Below, piece after piece: positions 11,827 to 24,090 of a stretch of 64,000 nt of DNA; within the stretch, counting starts at the first letter, position 1; each line of letters starts with the position of its first letter. Source of the DNA: Chamaea fasciata (lineage: Eukaryota > Chordata > Aves > Passeriformes > Sylviidae). The position numbers were made by a program, and so were the translations under genes. The DNA is taken from NCBI GenBank assembly GCA_029207755.1, contig JARCOQ010000016.1:315001-379000 (forward strand). The letters are read 5' to 3'. Below the pieces are notes generated by a model. The model saw nothing but the letters and a program-made list of their open reading frames with translations. It searched no databases and was not told the DNA's origin.

Positions 11827-14800
11827 GCTGGCTTTCTGGCTTCCCAATGCAGAATCTCCCTTCTCACCTCAGCTCCCTTTCCAGATTTAACCCTAACAGA
11901 CCAGGGATCCTTGGGGTTTGTCTTTTCTACTGAGCAATGCTGTTATGAAGGTATTTCTCAGATTATCTTCACTATTTACGATATTTTTTTTCCTTCAGCT
12001 ATATTCTTCATCATTCTTTTTAATGCAGGAAAACAAATAGGAAACCTATTAGGGTTTTAAGAAGCACTCAGAACTGCCTCCACGTCGCTACCATTGGTAG
12101 GATTAGAGTTTCTTTAAAGCCCACTGCTTCTGAAAAATCTCCCTCTGCTTTATGCATTGTACAAGTGACCCAAGCCTTACCCTGTACTCTTAGAAAAGCA
12201 GTCCCTGGGAAGATAAAAGGAGCTGGGATTTGGCAAAGAATAAATTTTCTCATTATTTATGTTGCAATGTTGAGACCCAGGAGGCAGACACATTAATATA
12301 TTTCTTCATGGATTGTTATTTGCAATGAGGGACAAAAACACAGAGTCTTCTCCTGTCTTATTGCCTTTGCTTTGTGAATACCATCTAAACCCACATAGTG
12401 ATTAACAGACTGCATGGGTTTAACTGGTAATTATACACATTATTTGCATAGCACACTTCAGCCCATGTTTATTGTTCTTGCCTTCAATATTTACTTCCAG
12501 TAGAGACAGTAGGTAATTAGTTTCATAAAACTTCTGTCTGAGCAGATTCAATTATAATGGATCAAGAAATACTGGATTCAGCTTAGAGTTTAAGCACTTC
12601 TAAAGCAAAAATGCTAGCCTGTCTTTTAAGAGCCAGCCAGTCCTCATTCAGGGCGAGCACACTGTCCTGAGCTCTGCTTGCTCTCAGCTCCAGCTCTGGC
12701 TCCTGCCCATCACAAGCCGTGCCCTTTCAGTGGTGTGAGGCCGTGAAAACCTGGCACAGGGAGCAAGGCTGAACATCCTACCATTCCTCTAATTAGCCTG
12801 TGCCCCTCTCTGTGCACTTACAGAGACGATTGGCTTTCCAAGCCCTGATCTAGACTACAACACGATTTTTCTGAAGTGCTGGGAGTGTCCGGTCAGTCCC
12901 GTCTTTGAGCACTGGTGAGGCTGCAGGGACATCTGCCTCCACTTAGGGTTACTGGCAGTGGTGCATCAGTAGGTTTGATCCATTCCTTTGCTGCAGCACA
13001 AGGATCTCGTGTGTTAGAGCAGCAGGTTTTGAGAGGTCACGGGGGTTCCAGGCTCAGGAAGCCCTGCAGGCAGCACTTGCAGCCAGCTCAGCCCCCCGAG
13101 CTCTCTGCTGGCAGGCAGCAGGTTGGCATGGGCCACCTCACTGCTGCCTATTCCTGCTGCCGTGCACGCCCTGGGGTCTCCTTCCACACCAGGTGCCTCA
13201 GCCTAATGTGTTTTATCTTTCTGATGAGCTGGGAGTTATGCTGGGGTACAGTACACACTCCTTTGAATGAAACTCTGTCGTTTTTACAAAGAAGAAAGGG
13301 GACTCCTGTGTTTCCATAAGCAATGGGCATGTCTGCTCCCTTACCTGTCCTTGGCAGGTAGATAAAAAGACAGATAGACGGATGATATTGAACAGTTCCT
13401 AACCACTTGGGACCATAAGCGTTTCCCTTTGGGAAGCTAGAATATGTTTTAGCAGCTGTGAAGATGGATAACAGTTCTCTGGGGAGAGCAATTCTCAGGC
13501 ATTCCCTGGCTGTTAGTAAACACCTGTTCCCAAATCCCTCCCACAGCCACCACTGATGCTCAGGCAGCCCTTGCTGCAGATTGAGGTTAAATCACCTTTG
13601 AGGGGCTGGCACTGCAGTATCTCAATGTCACTGGCACTTTAGTATCCCATGTTTTACACCAACCCAGAAATTTTCTGGTCTTCCCCCAGCAAACAGTTTT
13701 ATGAGAAGGGTTTTTCATTGACTAGGCTCAAAACAGCACAAATTCTTCCATTGCAGTGCAAGTATCTTCTTTAGAAGCACTCTGGGTTTATTTTCAGGGT
13801 ACATGGGTGGTGGGGGAGAGGAACAGACTAATCTTCTACTGCCTGTACAAGACTCCTCTATTCTCCTGCCTGACTGGGTTTGGTTTTGTCTCACTGGTAT
13901 TTTGTTATGTTGAAAAGTGGTTTTTTTTCAGAGGAGGGGAGATGTGGGTGCGCTGATGCACCTGTGTTTCACCTGTAGACCCCAGCAGATACTTCTGAAT
14001 CCCAGAAGGAGGAAGGCATCGTGGCAAATTCAAACTGGAAAACATTCTTACTGAGTAATGGCTAGAAAAAAATTGAGTAGTATTCAGGCTTGCAGCTAAA
14101 GAAAGTTTTCTAATCCCATTGTCCTTTTAGGCAGGTTTATATAATATCAGTCCAAACTACAGCAAAGTTATAATAAGTTTAAAAAAGAAAAAAATAAAAA
14201 GAGAGAAGGAATTAAGTGGATTCTCAGAGATACCGTGCCTGAGTAGGTTATAAACTTTCAGAAGTTGTGTTTCTCCATTACGGCCAATGGAAAGATGTCA
14301 TCAGAAGCAAAGGAAGTAGATTCCTGCAACAAGCAAGGCTGTTTCAGAAGATAAGGATAAGCTTATTTCATAAACATTTGCCCTAGGAAGAAGGTGCAGC
14401 AGAGTGAAGTCCTGAAATGATAAGGGGCCACTGATTTTATACATGCCTGTCATCAAAATTGAAAATAGTTTATAGGTCTTTCTGTTCAAAAAAGAATCCA
14501 ATGCATACATATACAAGGGTTATCAGGCTTTATTGAAAAATCTTCCTGTACCCAAGAGGATTTATTTTCCCGCTCATTATAACACCAACACAAAATACAA
14601 ACATGAGAATAAAAGTCCTGAGAAATTACTTTCAGGAGTAAGTAAATAAAAAGGTCTTTCTAGAGTTTGTTATGAGCAGGACAAAGTTGCTGCAGAGGAG
14701 CGGGAAGAGAAGCTCCGGGGCCAGAAGAGCAGCTTCCTTCAGAGGGAGGAGGAGGCAGGCAGGGCAAAATAAAAATCCACGTAGGACTTGTTAAACCACA

Positions 14801-17283
14801 AATCTCCCTACTCTGATTTGCAGTGGCCCCAGGGGTGACCCCAAAGAGGAGTGGCCATGCTGTTACCCCCGCTCCCGCCCTCGTGGTGGCCTCCAGCGTG
14901 GCCCCAGTGAGTGTCCTGCCACGGGCGGGGTGCGCTGGCCCCGGGGCTGCTGGCAGAGCCAGCCCGTGGGAAAACTGTGGGAACCGAAAAAGCAGAGGAC
15001 TTTCACAGCGTCGCAATAAGCTTACATGGATAGAGGCGTGAAACAGGTGAATTTTAGGCCTGGAAATATTTGGAGCAGAGGAAGTTTCCGAGCAGCAAAA
15101 AAATCTAAACCAAGCAACTATTGTATGGTGTAAGGTGTACATGTACCCTTTCTTGACTGGCCTAAGTAGACACTTGTAAACTCTTATCATTAGCCTATCA
15201 GCTAAAACACTTTTGAAAGACCTTGTAACACTGAGAATTTCGGCTGCTGTTGGCAAGACTGAGCTGTTGCCGTCTTTCAGTTGCCTCACCCTGTGCTGGG
15301 ACTGATGCCTCCATAAAGCTCGAGGGAACATCTCCCAGCAGCCCCATCCCGTTATTTGGAAAACCAGATCCAGCAGCAGCCCCGGGTCCCTGCCCTGCCT
15401 GCAGCCCCTGGAGCACAGCACAGCCAGGCCTGCCGAGTTTGGCTCATTGTCCTGCCGAGCTGCCGCTCCGCACCAGGCGAATGCCCCGGAGCCACCCCTC
15501 TGTCACTGCCGGGTGTCACCGGGGACAGCCGCTGCCCGTCCCCGCAGCCTGAGCACGCTGCCCTTGCCCAGGCCCCACGGCCTGCTCAGGGCCACAGACA
15601 GCACTGCAGGAGAAGCACTGGGAGCGGCTTTGTGCCAAATGCAATTAAAAACAATTACTGGGCCCCAAAGCTCGGGATGGGCGATTGCCAGTCCTAAATG
15701 GGCACACCAGATGTCACGGTGGCAGTGCCACCTCAGTTTGGGGTTTTCTCCCGGATCCAGCAGGGCTGTTGCCAAGCACAATATTGGGCAGGATGTAAAC
15801 CCTGGGTGTCTCAGTAACAGGGGTTCCACCCAAGCCCTGGCACTGCTGGCACTGCCTGCGCTGGCAGCCCCTGCCCCGGCGTCCCTGTGCTCCGCTGCCC
15901 AGACGCTGCTGGAAGTAAAACTGCTGGAGCCCGTGCAGAAGGTTCTAGGCGCAGCTCTAGAGCTCAATCTCTGTACTTTTTAACCTCAAAAAAATTCAGG
16001 TTTCTGTGCTTTCCATAGAATAGAACACAGCAAGGGACTTGCGTCTGCTCTTGTTTAAAATTTTTCTTTTGAAAAGTCTATGACTCCTTATTTTTGTCTC
16101 TGGGGATTTTGGATGTTTGCAAACTTGAAAGTAATATGATTAAGTGTTGAGATGAGTACATGCACAGTGATGGTTTTTCCTTTTTTTATTTAAATTAAAA
16201 GAAAATCCCTCATAAGCTGTAGGTGCTGTGTGGTCTGCCCTCATTGCTCAAGCAATTCCAGCCCTCCTTGCACTCTGCTGACCTCCTACATTCACTGTTA
16301 CCTGGTCATAGGTATAATGAGGGCTAAAAGGTTACGGTGAAAGAGATATTGTTGATTACCTGGTGTTAAAATGGTATTTCTGTGACTGTTTAATGAATAG
16401 AAACTTCCAGTTTGTCTTCTCTACATAGTAGTTCCTTCTGTCATTCCCCATCATTCTCCAATAAACACCGTACCTGAACGTATTCCCTGAAAAGCTCGAT
16501 TCCTTTTGTGCCTCTTGGCAGGAGGGAGGCAGAGAGGATCAGTGTTTTGTGTCTGGATGGGTCACTACCCTACACTTATTCAAGCTACTTACCATCTAAC
16601 ATTTTACGTGACTTTTTTGGCATGCCAGAGCAAAGCCTTTCAGTGATCAAGAAAAACCATGCTGGGGGAGAATGTTAATACTACTCTGCCCTTGATAGGA
16701 TGGTGACTGGCAGCATATAAATACCCCTGACAGGATGACAGAAATCGCTCTTCTATATTTACCAGGAGCCCTGGGCCAACATGCACAGTGGTGGGAACCC
16801 ATCTGCTCTGTTCAGTCATTTTATCAACATGCTACTACTTAACAGCTGAGGCTTTTGTAATGTATTTTTTTTTTTTAGCTTGGTGTGTGCAGGGAGCAGG
16901 AGTATCTTTAACAGCAGTGTGATAAAACCAAAATAAATCATAAAGGTGAATTGTAAATTGAAAGGTCTGGTGATTCATCTGATGAATCATATAAAGGAAC
17001 AAATTAATTTTGACATTATTTGGCCATGTAGATTTCCTACTCTGAGCCTGAGATCATTAGCTCTGTGTTAATGAGTCCTCCCAGTGCTCACAGCAAACGC
17101 CAGCAGGGAGAGGGGCAGGGGGCTTGGGCAGCTCCTGATCTGGGGGCTCAGGCTTCTCACTGGGCCACGGAGAGGGTTGTGGTCAGCACTGGGGGCAGCT
17201 CCAGAGGACACCACGCAGATCCATCCCCTCTAGATCCACTTCCTCAGGATGCACGCTGCCTAGAGAGGGTGGCGGAGGCCAGA
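11827..17283. other. Non-coding sequence with a GC-rich patch near 15 kb
   Basis: No gene is recognised. A GC- and CpG-richer patch spans roughly 14830-15000 and 15390-15620. It carries overlapping open frames on both strands, the longest being a 253-codon minus-strand frame at 14660-15421 that shows no domain, signal peptide or familiar motif. From about 16920 to 17060 the sequence is AT-rich and includes a 9-bp inverted repeat at 16971-16989. The last 220 bases before the telomere-like tract are GC-rich and unremarkable. Confidence 0.5.
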
Positions 17284-17512
17284 GGTTAGGGGTAGGGTTA
17301 AGGTTAGGGTCATCTTTAGGGTTAGGCTTTGGGTAAGGTTTAGGCATAGTCTTAGGTGTTAGGAGTAGGGTTAGGGTTAAGGGTTACGGTCAGGGGTTAG
17401 TGTTACGGTTTGGGTTAGGTTTAGGGTTGGGGTTGGGGTTGGGGTTAGGTCTTAGGGTTAGATTTAAGGTTCGGTTTAATGCTAGGGTTATGGGTAGGGG
17501 TTGGGATAGGTT
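17284..17512 (+). repeat. Degenerate interstitial telomeric repeat (TTAGGG)n
   Basis: The plus strand carries about 230 bp of G-rich telomere-like sequence. It contains six exact TTAGGG hexamers among many variants such as TTAAGG, TTTGGG, TTACGG and a run of GGTTGG-type repeats near 17424-17449. All variants are in the same G-rich orientation. Interstitial telomeric sequence is well known in bird chromosomes and can arise from ancestral end fusion or from insertion of telomeric DNA during break repair. The divergence between units argues that this tract is old. The unique flanks show no subtelomeric genes. The Gly-Leu-rich open frame through it is an artefact of the hexamer array. Confidence 0.9.
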
Positions 17513-18350
17513 AGTTTCTTGGGGCGACTTCATGGTACTGGATCCCCTATCACCTGCTTTGTGCCCAGACACGAGTCTTGTACCTTGAAGCTCCAAGTGG
17601 GGCGGGATCTGTAAAAATTCCTCTGTGAGTAATTTGTCCGCAGCCCTCACAGACTGCCCCGGGTTCTCTGTGCTGTCTAGCACAGACAGAGGGAGTTCAT
17701 CGTTGCTTTTCGGCTGCCTTCTTGTTCCTTAGATTAAGGAGAAAAATATTTCTGGGAGCTTTGGCTTTTTGTTTTGCTTTGTTTTGCTTTGCTCCTGCCA
17801 GGGTGGAGGCCCTGGCTCGCCACATCCCGCATTCCACCTTTTGGAGGAATCTGAGCCACATCCACAAAATTGACTCACCAGCTTTCTTTCTCCACATTGA
17901 GGTTTATTATCTAACCTTATTGTTCATTCTTTTTTGTATCTGTGAGTACCCTGTTTGTTGTATAAACAACTTTTTTTTATTTTCCCCCAAAGAATTCCCT
18001 TCATACCTGTGAGAGAAAGGCTGCCAAAACCTGTCTACTATTAAAGACATGTTCATTTCAGAACACTTCCTCCTAATTTATCCAAAACCAACACAGTTCA
18101 GTAAAATAAATATTTTCCACAATGAACTGCAAGTGTAAGGGAGGAAGTCTTGCACAGAAAAATTCTTTCAGCCTAAGGACAAATAATTGCTTTCTAAGGC
18201 TTGGATCCTGTTCCAGTGCCTGACATTTCTACTCACAGCATTTTAGATTGTGTTTATCATTTTAATTTCTACTTACCAGAAGTTCATGAAGACTGCACTG
18301 CTGAGCACCTGCCTTTCTCCATCTTTTGGCTTTATTTCCCGTGACACAGG

Positions 18351-18387
18351 GTTTGTTTTTTGTTGTTGTTGTTTTTGTTTTGTTTTG
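18351..18387. repeat. T/G-rich simple repeat
   Basis: Tandem TTG and TTTTG units in a T-rich run, read directly. Overlapping open frames of about 116 and 64 codons pass through it and owe part of their length to the tract. Confidence 0.8.
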
Positions 18388-19976
18388 GATATTTGCTCAC
18401 ATAAATATTTCCCTGCCACTTCTAGAAATGCGTCTTTTTTATCTCACATTCAAAATCAGCCACTGGAGCACTGCAGACAATGGCTGGGATCATTTTTCCC
18501 TGGATTCAGGGAAGGTCTGAATTCTCATCAAACTATCTTATACTCAAGTTTGAATTACAGGTCATGTGTCAGAGTTTATTTCTGTCAAAAACTTTACTGA
18601 AAGGTAGTGACAGTGTGTGTCTGATGAGAAAATGCCGACTTCTCTTGCATTTTCAGACCAAACCTCTCAGACACTTCAGCCTATCAACACCTCAATGCAG
18701 AAAGGCCCTACATGATTCACTTCAGGCAGATGTCTACGTTCACTGGTGCCTATTGAAGAATTTTTCTTCTACAAACACAGTAGGGCATTATTAAAAGAAA
18801 AAAAAATTAAATAGCCCTCAAGGCACCCATATTTTGCAATCTGTGTAGCTCTGTGAGAGCCTGGAAGTTTTTCTCTGCAGGCACAGCACCAGGATGGAGC
18901 TAGAGCAGAAATGAGTCTTTTGTCCTTGCCATAAGGGCAGTGGCATCTCCTGTCCAAATGTTTTGTATTTAATCCAAATACAGGAGGCATAAACAGGTTG
19001 TAAAAAGGCAGCTGCTCTAAAAGCCCATCTCCCTAAAGATAGTCTGTGAAATATATTGGTGTGAATTCATGATGTCTGAGCAATCTCAGCTGAATTAAAG
19101 ACTGAAAAGAGGACCGTAGCAGCAAAATATAATTTCAGAATTCAAGTTAGCCAAATGAGGTAATTCCAGGTTTAAGTGGTACTTTATGTTCTTAACATTT
19201 TCCACAGCACCTTTTGAAAACACCAAGGTGAAATAATCACTGTTGCGGAACCACAGATTTCTCACTGGGAAATTGTTTCATTCAGTGCCAAATGCAAGTC
19301 TGTCTGAGTATTTGTGTAAAGCTTTTTCTCCCCTTTTGTAAGACTGCAAAATAAAGTGTTGCTGGATGAGTCTGTAAGCAACAGGAATGTTATTATTTTT
19401 TGTATTACCAATAGTAATCTATTTTAAAAATGAAAAATGTATGAACATGTAATCATCTTAAATTTATGTTCACTTTAAAATTCAAAACCCCAAACAACAA
19501 CATTACCAATGAGATGTTATCACGGCTCCCTATTTGTATGCCTTCTGGAAATTAGTTTACTGGAATTAGCTGGGTTTGAGTTTGACAGAATAATCCGGAA
19601 TATGCTTTGATTTCTATAAAATGCCTACAGAAATTACGCAACAACAGTTAATTTGTGGTTCAATTGTCCAATACACATGAAGCTTTTGATGGCAAAAGAG
19701 AGTAGAGGTAGAAAGAGAATCTAACTAATTAGTTTTCCAAGCTGTCTCTGCTAGATTCATGCACCAAACCCAGAGAATTGTGATATGGTTCTAAATCACC
19801 TGTTAGCACGGCAGTCCTGTTCCAGGGCAAGTGATTTTAATTAGCTGACACAAACTTTTCCCCCAATTTATCACACTCAGGTTCCACAAACCCTCAGCCT
19901 TCACTGGGTTTCTTAAAGATGGGAATGATTATCCCTGATGAGAGGTTTCATTTATCTCTCAGGCTGGTCCCTTTGA

Positions 19977-19993
19977 AGCAGCAGCAGCAGCAG
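19977..19993. repeat. Short (CAG)n trinucleotide repeat
   Basis: Five GCA/CAG units in a row within non-coding sequence. No reading frame with other evidence of coding overlaps it. Confidence 0.85.
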
Positions 19994-20160
19994 GGCCCTG
20001 CACACAGTGTACGTGTGAAAACACCAGCCTGGAGTGCAGGGACATCATTGGAGCCCCGTTAAAGGCAGACCTGGGTAATTTTGTCCTTGCTAAAGCTTCT
20101 CCTAAGCGTAAAAAGTGTCTGTTAAACACAAGGTGAGAGGTGTCTCGGAAGAAGCCCCAT

Positions 20161-21460
20161 GAGCACGAAGGCAGTTTTCTGTGTGTTAGGTGAGCCCCAG
20201 GGGAGGGGAGCAGCAGGGGAGGGGTGCCCTGGAGCTGTGCTGGAGCTGCACTGGAGCTATCGGGACAGGGCTGCTGGGGCACTCCATCCCCAGCCCACCC
20301 TCATTCCCAAGGAAAGCAGAAGAGAGGGTGGGAGCGGCAACACCCGGGGCAGCAGCACTCTCCCAGTGACTGATAGGGCCAAGCAGCTGCGACATCCTCT
20401 GAGCACTTCAGAGAGGATCCTTAACCTGGTAGATTTTTTTATTTTTATCTTTTTCAGGAGAGTCAGCATTATTTCCTCCACGGTCACTGCTGAGCACTAC
20501 ATAAATCCGCATCCACCTGTGATTAATGGCTCTTTAGGACCAAAGGAAGGGGTTAGCTAAAACTTCTAATCACTGTCAAACTTCATAATTTTGCCACTTT
20601 CTTTTCCTGTCTCCTGCGAAGCTTCTTCCTGGCAAAACCTAATGAAAGCTGCCACTACATACTGGATGGACGTGGAATGAACTTCAGATGATACATATCA
20701 TACTTACAGGCCACCCTTTCCATGCAGCTGTTGAAAACCGAGTGTCGTAGGCCTGTGAATATTTAAAAAGCATGAGAAGTCAGGGTCTGCCTGTTTCTGT
20801 TAATTGACTGGGTGAGAAAATATACTACAGGAATAGAAATTCAATGGTGGCCTAATGGCACAGGCAATGAAGGTCATCTCCTTCTCTGACTGCACTGACT
20901 TGGCTCCTGGTTCACACAGCATTTGACATCTCCTTCAGCTCGATCTTCACTCGCTCCTGAGTGGGAATCGCCTCGGGATGGAGTTTAGGTTTCATAAAGC
21001 ATGAAAATGCAAGAAATTGTAGCGAGTCCCAGGGCTGAGCTTTCATGGAGTGGCCGATCCCCCATCCCCGGAGGTCAGCAAGAAGCAGCTCCAGACACAG
21101 CCTGGGGCACAGCCGTGCCATTCCAGGCTGGAGTGAGCCCCCTGAGCCCCGGGCCGAGGGCAGCAGCCGCCCCGGGCCGGCACAGCCTCGCGTGCGATGC
21201 CGCCGCCGATCCTCCAGCACGGCCAGGCAGGGATTCATCCCGCCTGACTGCAGACACGCTCGTGGCCGGGGTGCCAGGATCACCCTGTGGGCCCTGAGCA
21301 GGGAGAGCTCCGTGCAGCCAGCAGCCCAGAGCGGTTCGTGCTGCCCTGGTGCCCAGGGATGTGCACAGCACCAGGGTGCCGGAGACAGGCGCTCCTGAGC
21401 GCTCACAGCGGCTCCTGCCTTTGAATCCGGAGCCCCTCTGCCTTTCAGCCCTCCTCCTCC
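20161..21460. other. GC-rich patch with CpG cluster, no gene
   Basis: GC content rises at 20200-20400 and again at 21040-21400, with the densest CpGs at about 21140-21280. Open frames of about 90-164 codons overlap on both strands, as expected by chance in GC-rich DNA, and none shows a recognisable domain. The patch could be an orphan CpG island acting as an enhancer or noncoding promoter. That is an inference from composition only. Confidence 0.4.
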
Positions 21461-23530
21461 ACCAGGCTGCTCAGAGGCATGGGATGGGGCTGTTACTCCA
21501 CCACCCTTCCCTTGGTGTCCACAGGCTCAGGGAAGCCAAGGATGCTGCAGCACAATTATTTAATTTGGAGCTTGGCCAGGCTGAGCCCCGCGATGGGAGG
21601 CCTCTTGCCCTTGCTCAAAAATAACTGGCGATCAGTTTTCAAGGGAAGGCAGTGTACAAAGGTGACCATTTTTTAGCAGTTTTGTTGGAAATTTCTAGTT
21701 CCAGATTTAACTTTTGCAATTTCCACCATTGGCCTTGCACTCATTTTCAGGGACAGAGACAGAAAACCATAACTCTGTGATATGCCACACACTGAACTTC
21801 TTCTTCTCCAAATAATTCCTTTTTGATGAAATGGCAGGGGCAGAATGTTTGCAAAGTCTTGTGAAGCTTCCAGGGTTTTTGGATTTTTAAGACTATAGAT
21901 AAAGACATGACTTCTATCACCGAGAAAATATATGCTGAAACCCAAATTTGTGACCTCAAGTTTCCCAAACCTCATGCAATTCTTCACTTTCCAAAGCCTG
22001 TCTGATTGACTGGAAGCAGAAAGCCATTCTTCTAAAACTTCGTAATGACTCTAATTGCATTTTAATATTTGATATGCTTTAAAATTGCAGAGAAAGTATT
22101 GACATGGATGCTGAGCCATCCTTCACAATACATGAACTGCCCTACAGGAGCATTTGTATGGTGACAATGAGAGCTGTAATTACCAGTGATCCAAGATGGA
22201 CAGTAGTGACATGTTTTATTCAAAAGACGTGAATCATTAGTGCCTTTGCAACAGCCTGGAGAGAATGAGAATATTTATTAACTGTACAAGACTAATGACT
22301 GCTCTCACAGGCTTTCATTGGTGCCAACTCAGGTCAAATCTGTGTATGGACGGTAAGGAGGCACAGCCAGTCACAAACACAGAGAAAACTACAATAAAGC
22401 CTAGAACAGGCTTTATGTATCAATAAACCATGCACAATTTGAATTTAGCCTTGTTGTCTTGGAGCTCCCTAACGGTGTTCACTGAGTAATGTTGGTGCGT
22501 GTGTTCACACAGATGCCGAATGCAAATGTCCTGAGCACTTTCTGCAGTCAGATATTACCCCTCACATGTCCCCAAAGAGTTAACACAGATGTTTGACATC
22601 CTGGCTTCAAGCAGCACTGCCCTGAGGGTTGGTGTTGGCTGGCTGCACACGCACGGTGAGGAGGGCTGCTTCCATTCCCTGCCTGATGAATGCAGGGGCT
22701 GGTGTCCGGGGTAGTACAAGGGGAAGTTTGCAGTGAAGAGGCTGCAGGTGGCTGGACAAATGCACATCTGCTCTGGAAAACCTGAGATCTTTTATTGAAG
22801 ACCACTCTGTGAGATTGAAAGGCAACATCTTTCCTGTATGACTGAGGGGCATGACGTGCACTGACACCCATGAGCGCGTTTGCATGGTGCTGGAGTGCAC
22901 CTGTGACTGGCAGCTCTCCTCGTGCTGCCAGGGGCAGAAACACCCTGCTGTTAAATCCCAGAGCTCTCCAAGCACTGTGACCTTCTTTTCTTGAATCTGC
23001 AATGCATTAAGGTGGCACCAGTAAAACTGTAATTTCAAAGACCCTGGCAGTGGCTTGAAAGGAAGTTAAGGGAATATATTTAGGCTGTGCTTTGTAATTT
23101 CTAGTGGATGTCTCAGCACAAAGCAATGCTGAAGTACATGCAGCAGTGAAATACCACACAACTGCTCACTAAAAGGAAAATTAACTCCATCCAAGCCAAA
23201 ACTGGGACGGTGTGTCCAGGAGGAATGTCTTACCAGGGCATGCAGTGACGCTGCTGTGGGACGGGTCAGGGATGGCAGAAGGGAACATCCCCAGCTGCTG
23301 CAAGCTGGGTCAGCCTGGCATTGCCTTCCACTGCTTCAACCCCAAAACCTGACCAGGGCAGCGTGTGGGCATCGGGGCAGCCCCAGTAATCCCCTTCCAG
23401 ACCTTTTTATGTGCAATCCCAGGGCCTTAGTACCAAAACCATTCATCGTATGGTTTTGTGCGACTGTGTTTCTAGCCAGAAAAAAGAAAGTCAACACTGG
23501 TGATGTAAGTGGGCTGGGGGCTGCAAGAGA
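21461..23530. other. Non-coding unique sequence
   Basis: No gene is recognised. A second copy of the 28-bp dispersed motif lies at 23181-23208. The region 22020-22480 is AT-rich, repeat-free sequence. Short minus-strand frames at 22548-23038 overlap each other in different phases and look non-coding. Confidence 0.5.
23181..23208. repeat. Dispersed 28-bp motif, copy 2
   Basis: Matches 4309-4336 at 25 of 28 positions, in the same orientation. The similarity fades beyond GGAC. The repeat family is not identified. Confidence 0.45.
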
Positions 23531-23536
23531 CCCCCA

Positions 23537-23578
23537 GATGGGCAGCTGGAGTCCCTGGATGGGCAGCTGGAGCCCACC
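23537..23578. repeat. 21-bp tandem duplication
   Basis: Two adjacent 21-bp copies beginning GATGGGCAGCTGGAG. The first 15 bases are identical, and the differences fall at the end of the unit. It lies at the left edge of a CpG-rich block. Confidence 0.85.
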
Positions 23579-23579
23579 C

Positions 23580-24090
23580 ATCCCCTCCCAGCGATGCCTG
23601 CGCGCTGTGAGGCTCGGTTTGCCCTGCAGAGGAAGAGGAGGAGGAGGAGGCTCGGGATGTCTTTGAAGGCAGGATCAAAGCAGCCGGGAGCTGCGGGCTC
23701 CTTTGGTTCCTTAATGGGCACTTAGTGCGCCGGCCGCGCTCCTGCCTGCCTGCCACACCGGGAGCGCTCGGGCTCTAGAAGCATCCCCGGCTTCAAAGCC
23801 CCGCGCTGCCAGCCCGGTCCTCTGTCCCACCGAGCTCGTGTCCTCTGTCCCTCCTGCCCACGGGGACATCCCGGCTGCACCCCCGAGCATCCCCGCGCAC
23901 CCCGCGCCTTGTGCTGGCTCCTCCGGGTACCACAGGCAGCTGGCAGAGGGGACGGGGGGACGGAGGGGACAGAGGGGACCCTCGGCTCTCCAGCTCAGCC
24001 TGACCCTTCCCTTCTCCCCTCGGAGAGCACAAACGGCCTCTTTTCGGCTTGGAAACCCCTTCTAGGAACACGTGGAGGAACCGGTCCGGC
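23580..24090. promoter_or_regulatory. CpG-island-like block
   Basis: About 500 bp with strongly raised GC and frequent CpG (for example GCGCGC and GGCCGCGC motifs near 23600-23740 and CCCCGCGCACCCCGCGCC near 23890), next to AT-rich DNA on the right. It contains a GAG run at 23631-23650. In vertebrates such blocks often mark promoters, but no first exon is recognised on either side. An orphan or noncoding-RNA promoter is possible, as is simple GC-biased drift. Confidence 0.4.
23631..23650. repeat. (GAG)n trinucleotide repeat
   Basis: GGAAGAGGAG followed by GAGGAGGAGG, an almost pure GAG run of 20 bases within the CpG-rich block. On the other strand it encodes a serine-rich stretch in an unsupported frame. 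Confidence 0.85.

Larger units (their letters stand above)
17513..20160. other. Non-coding AT-rich unique sequence
   Basis: No gene is recognised. T/G simple tracts occur at 17767-17792 and 18351-18387. From about 19400 to 19860 the sequence is repeat-free and AT-rich with ATTA/TAAT-type motifs, so it could be a conserved regulatory element, but this is only an impression. A short GCA/CAG run lies at 19977-19993. Confidence 0.5.

Noticed and set aside
17390..17683. Frames with Gly-Leu or Asn-Pro repeats
   Set aside because: They are readings of the telomere-like hexamer array on either strand.
20159..20190. Short ATG-to-donor segment as a possible first exon
   Set aside because: Ten codons before a GTGAGC donor in GC-rich DNA is easily produced by chance, and no partner exon was found.
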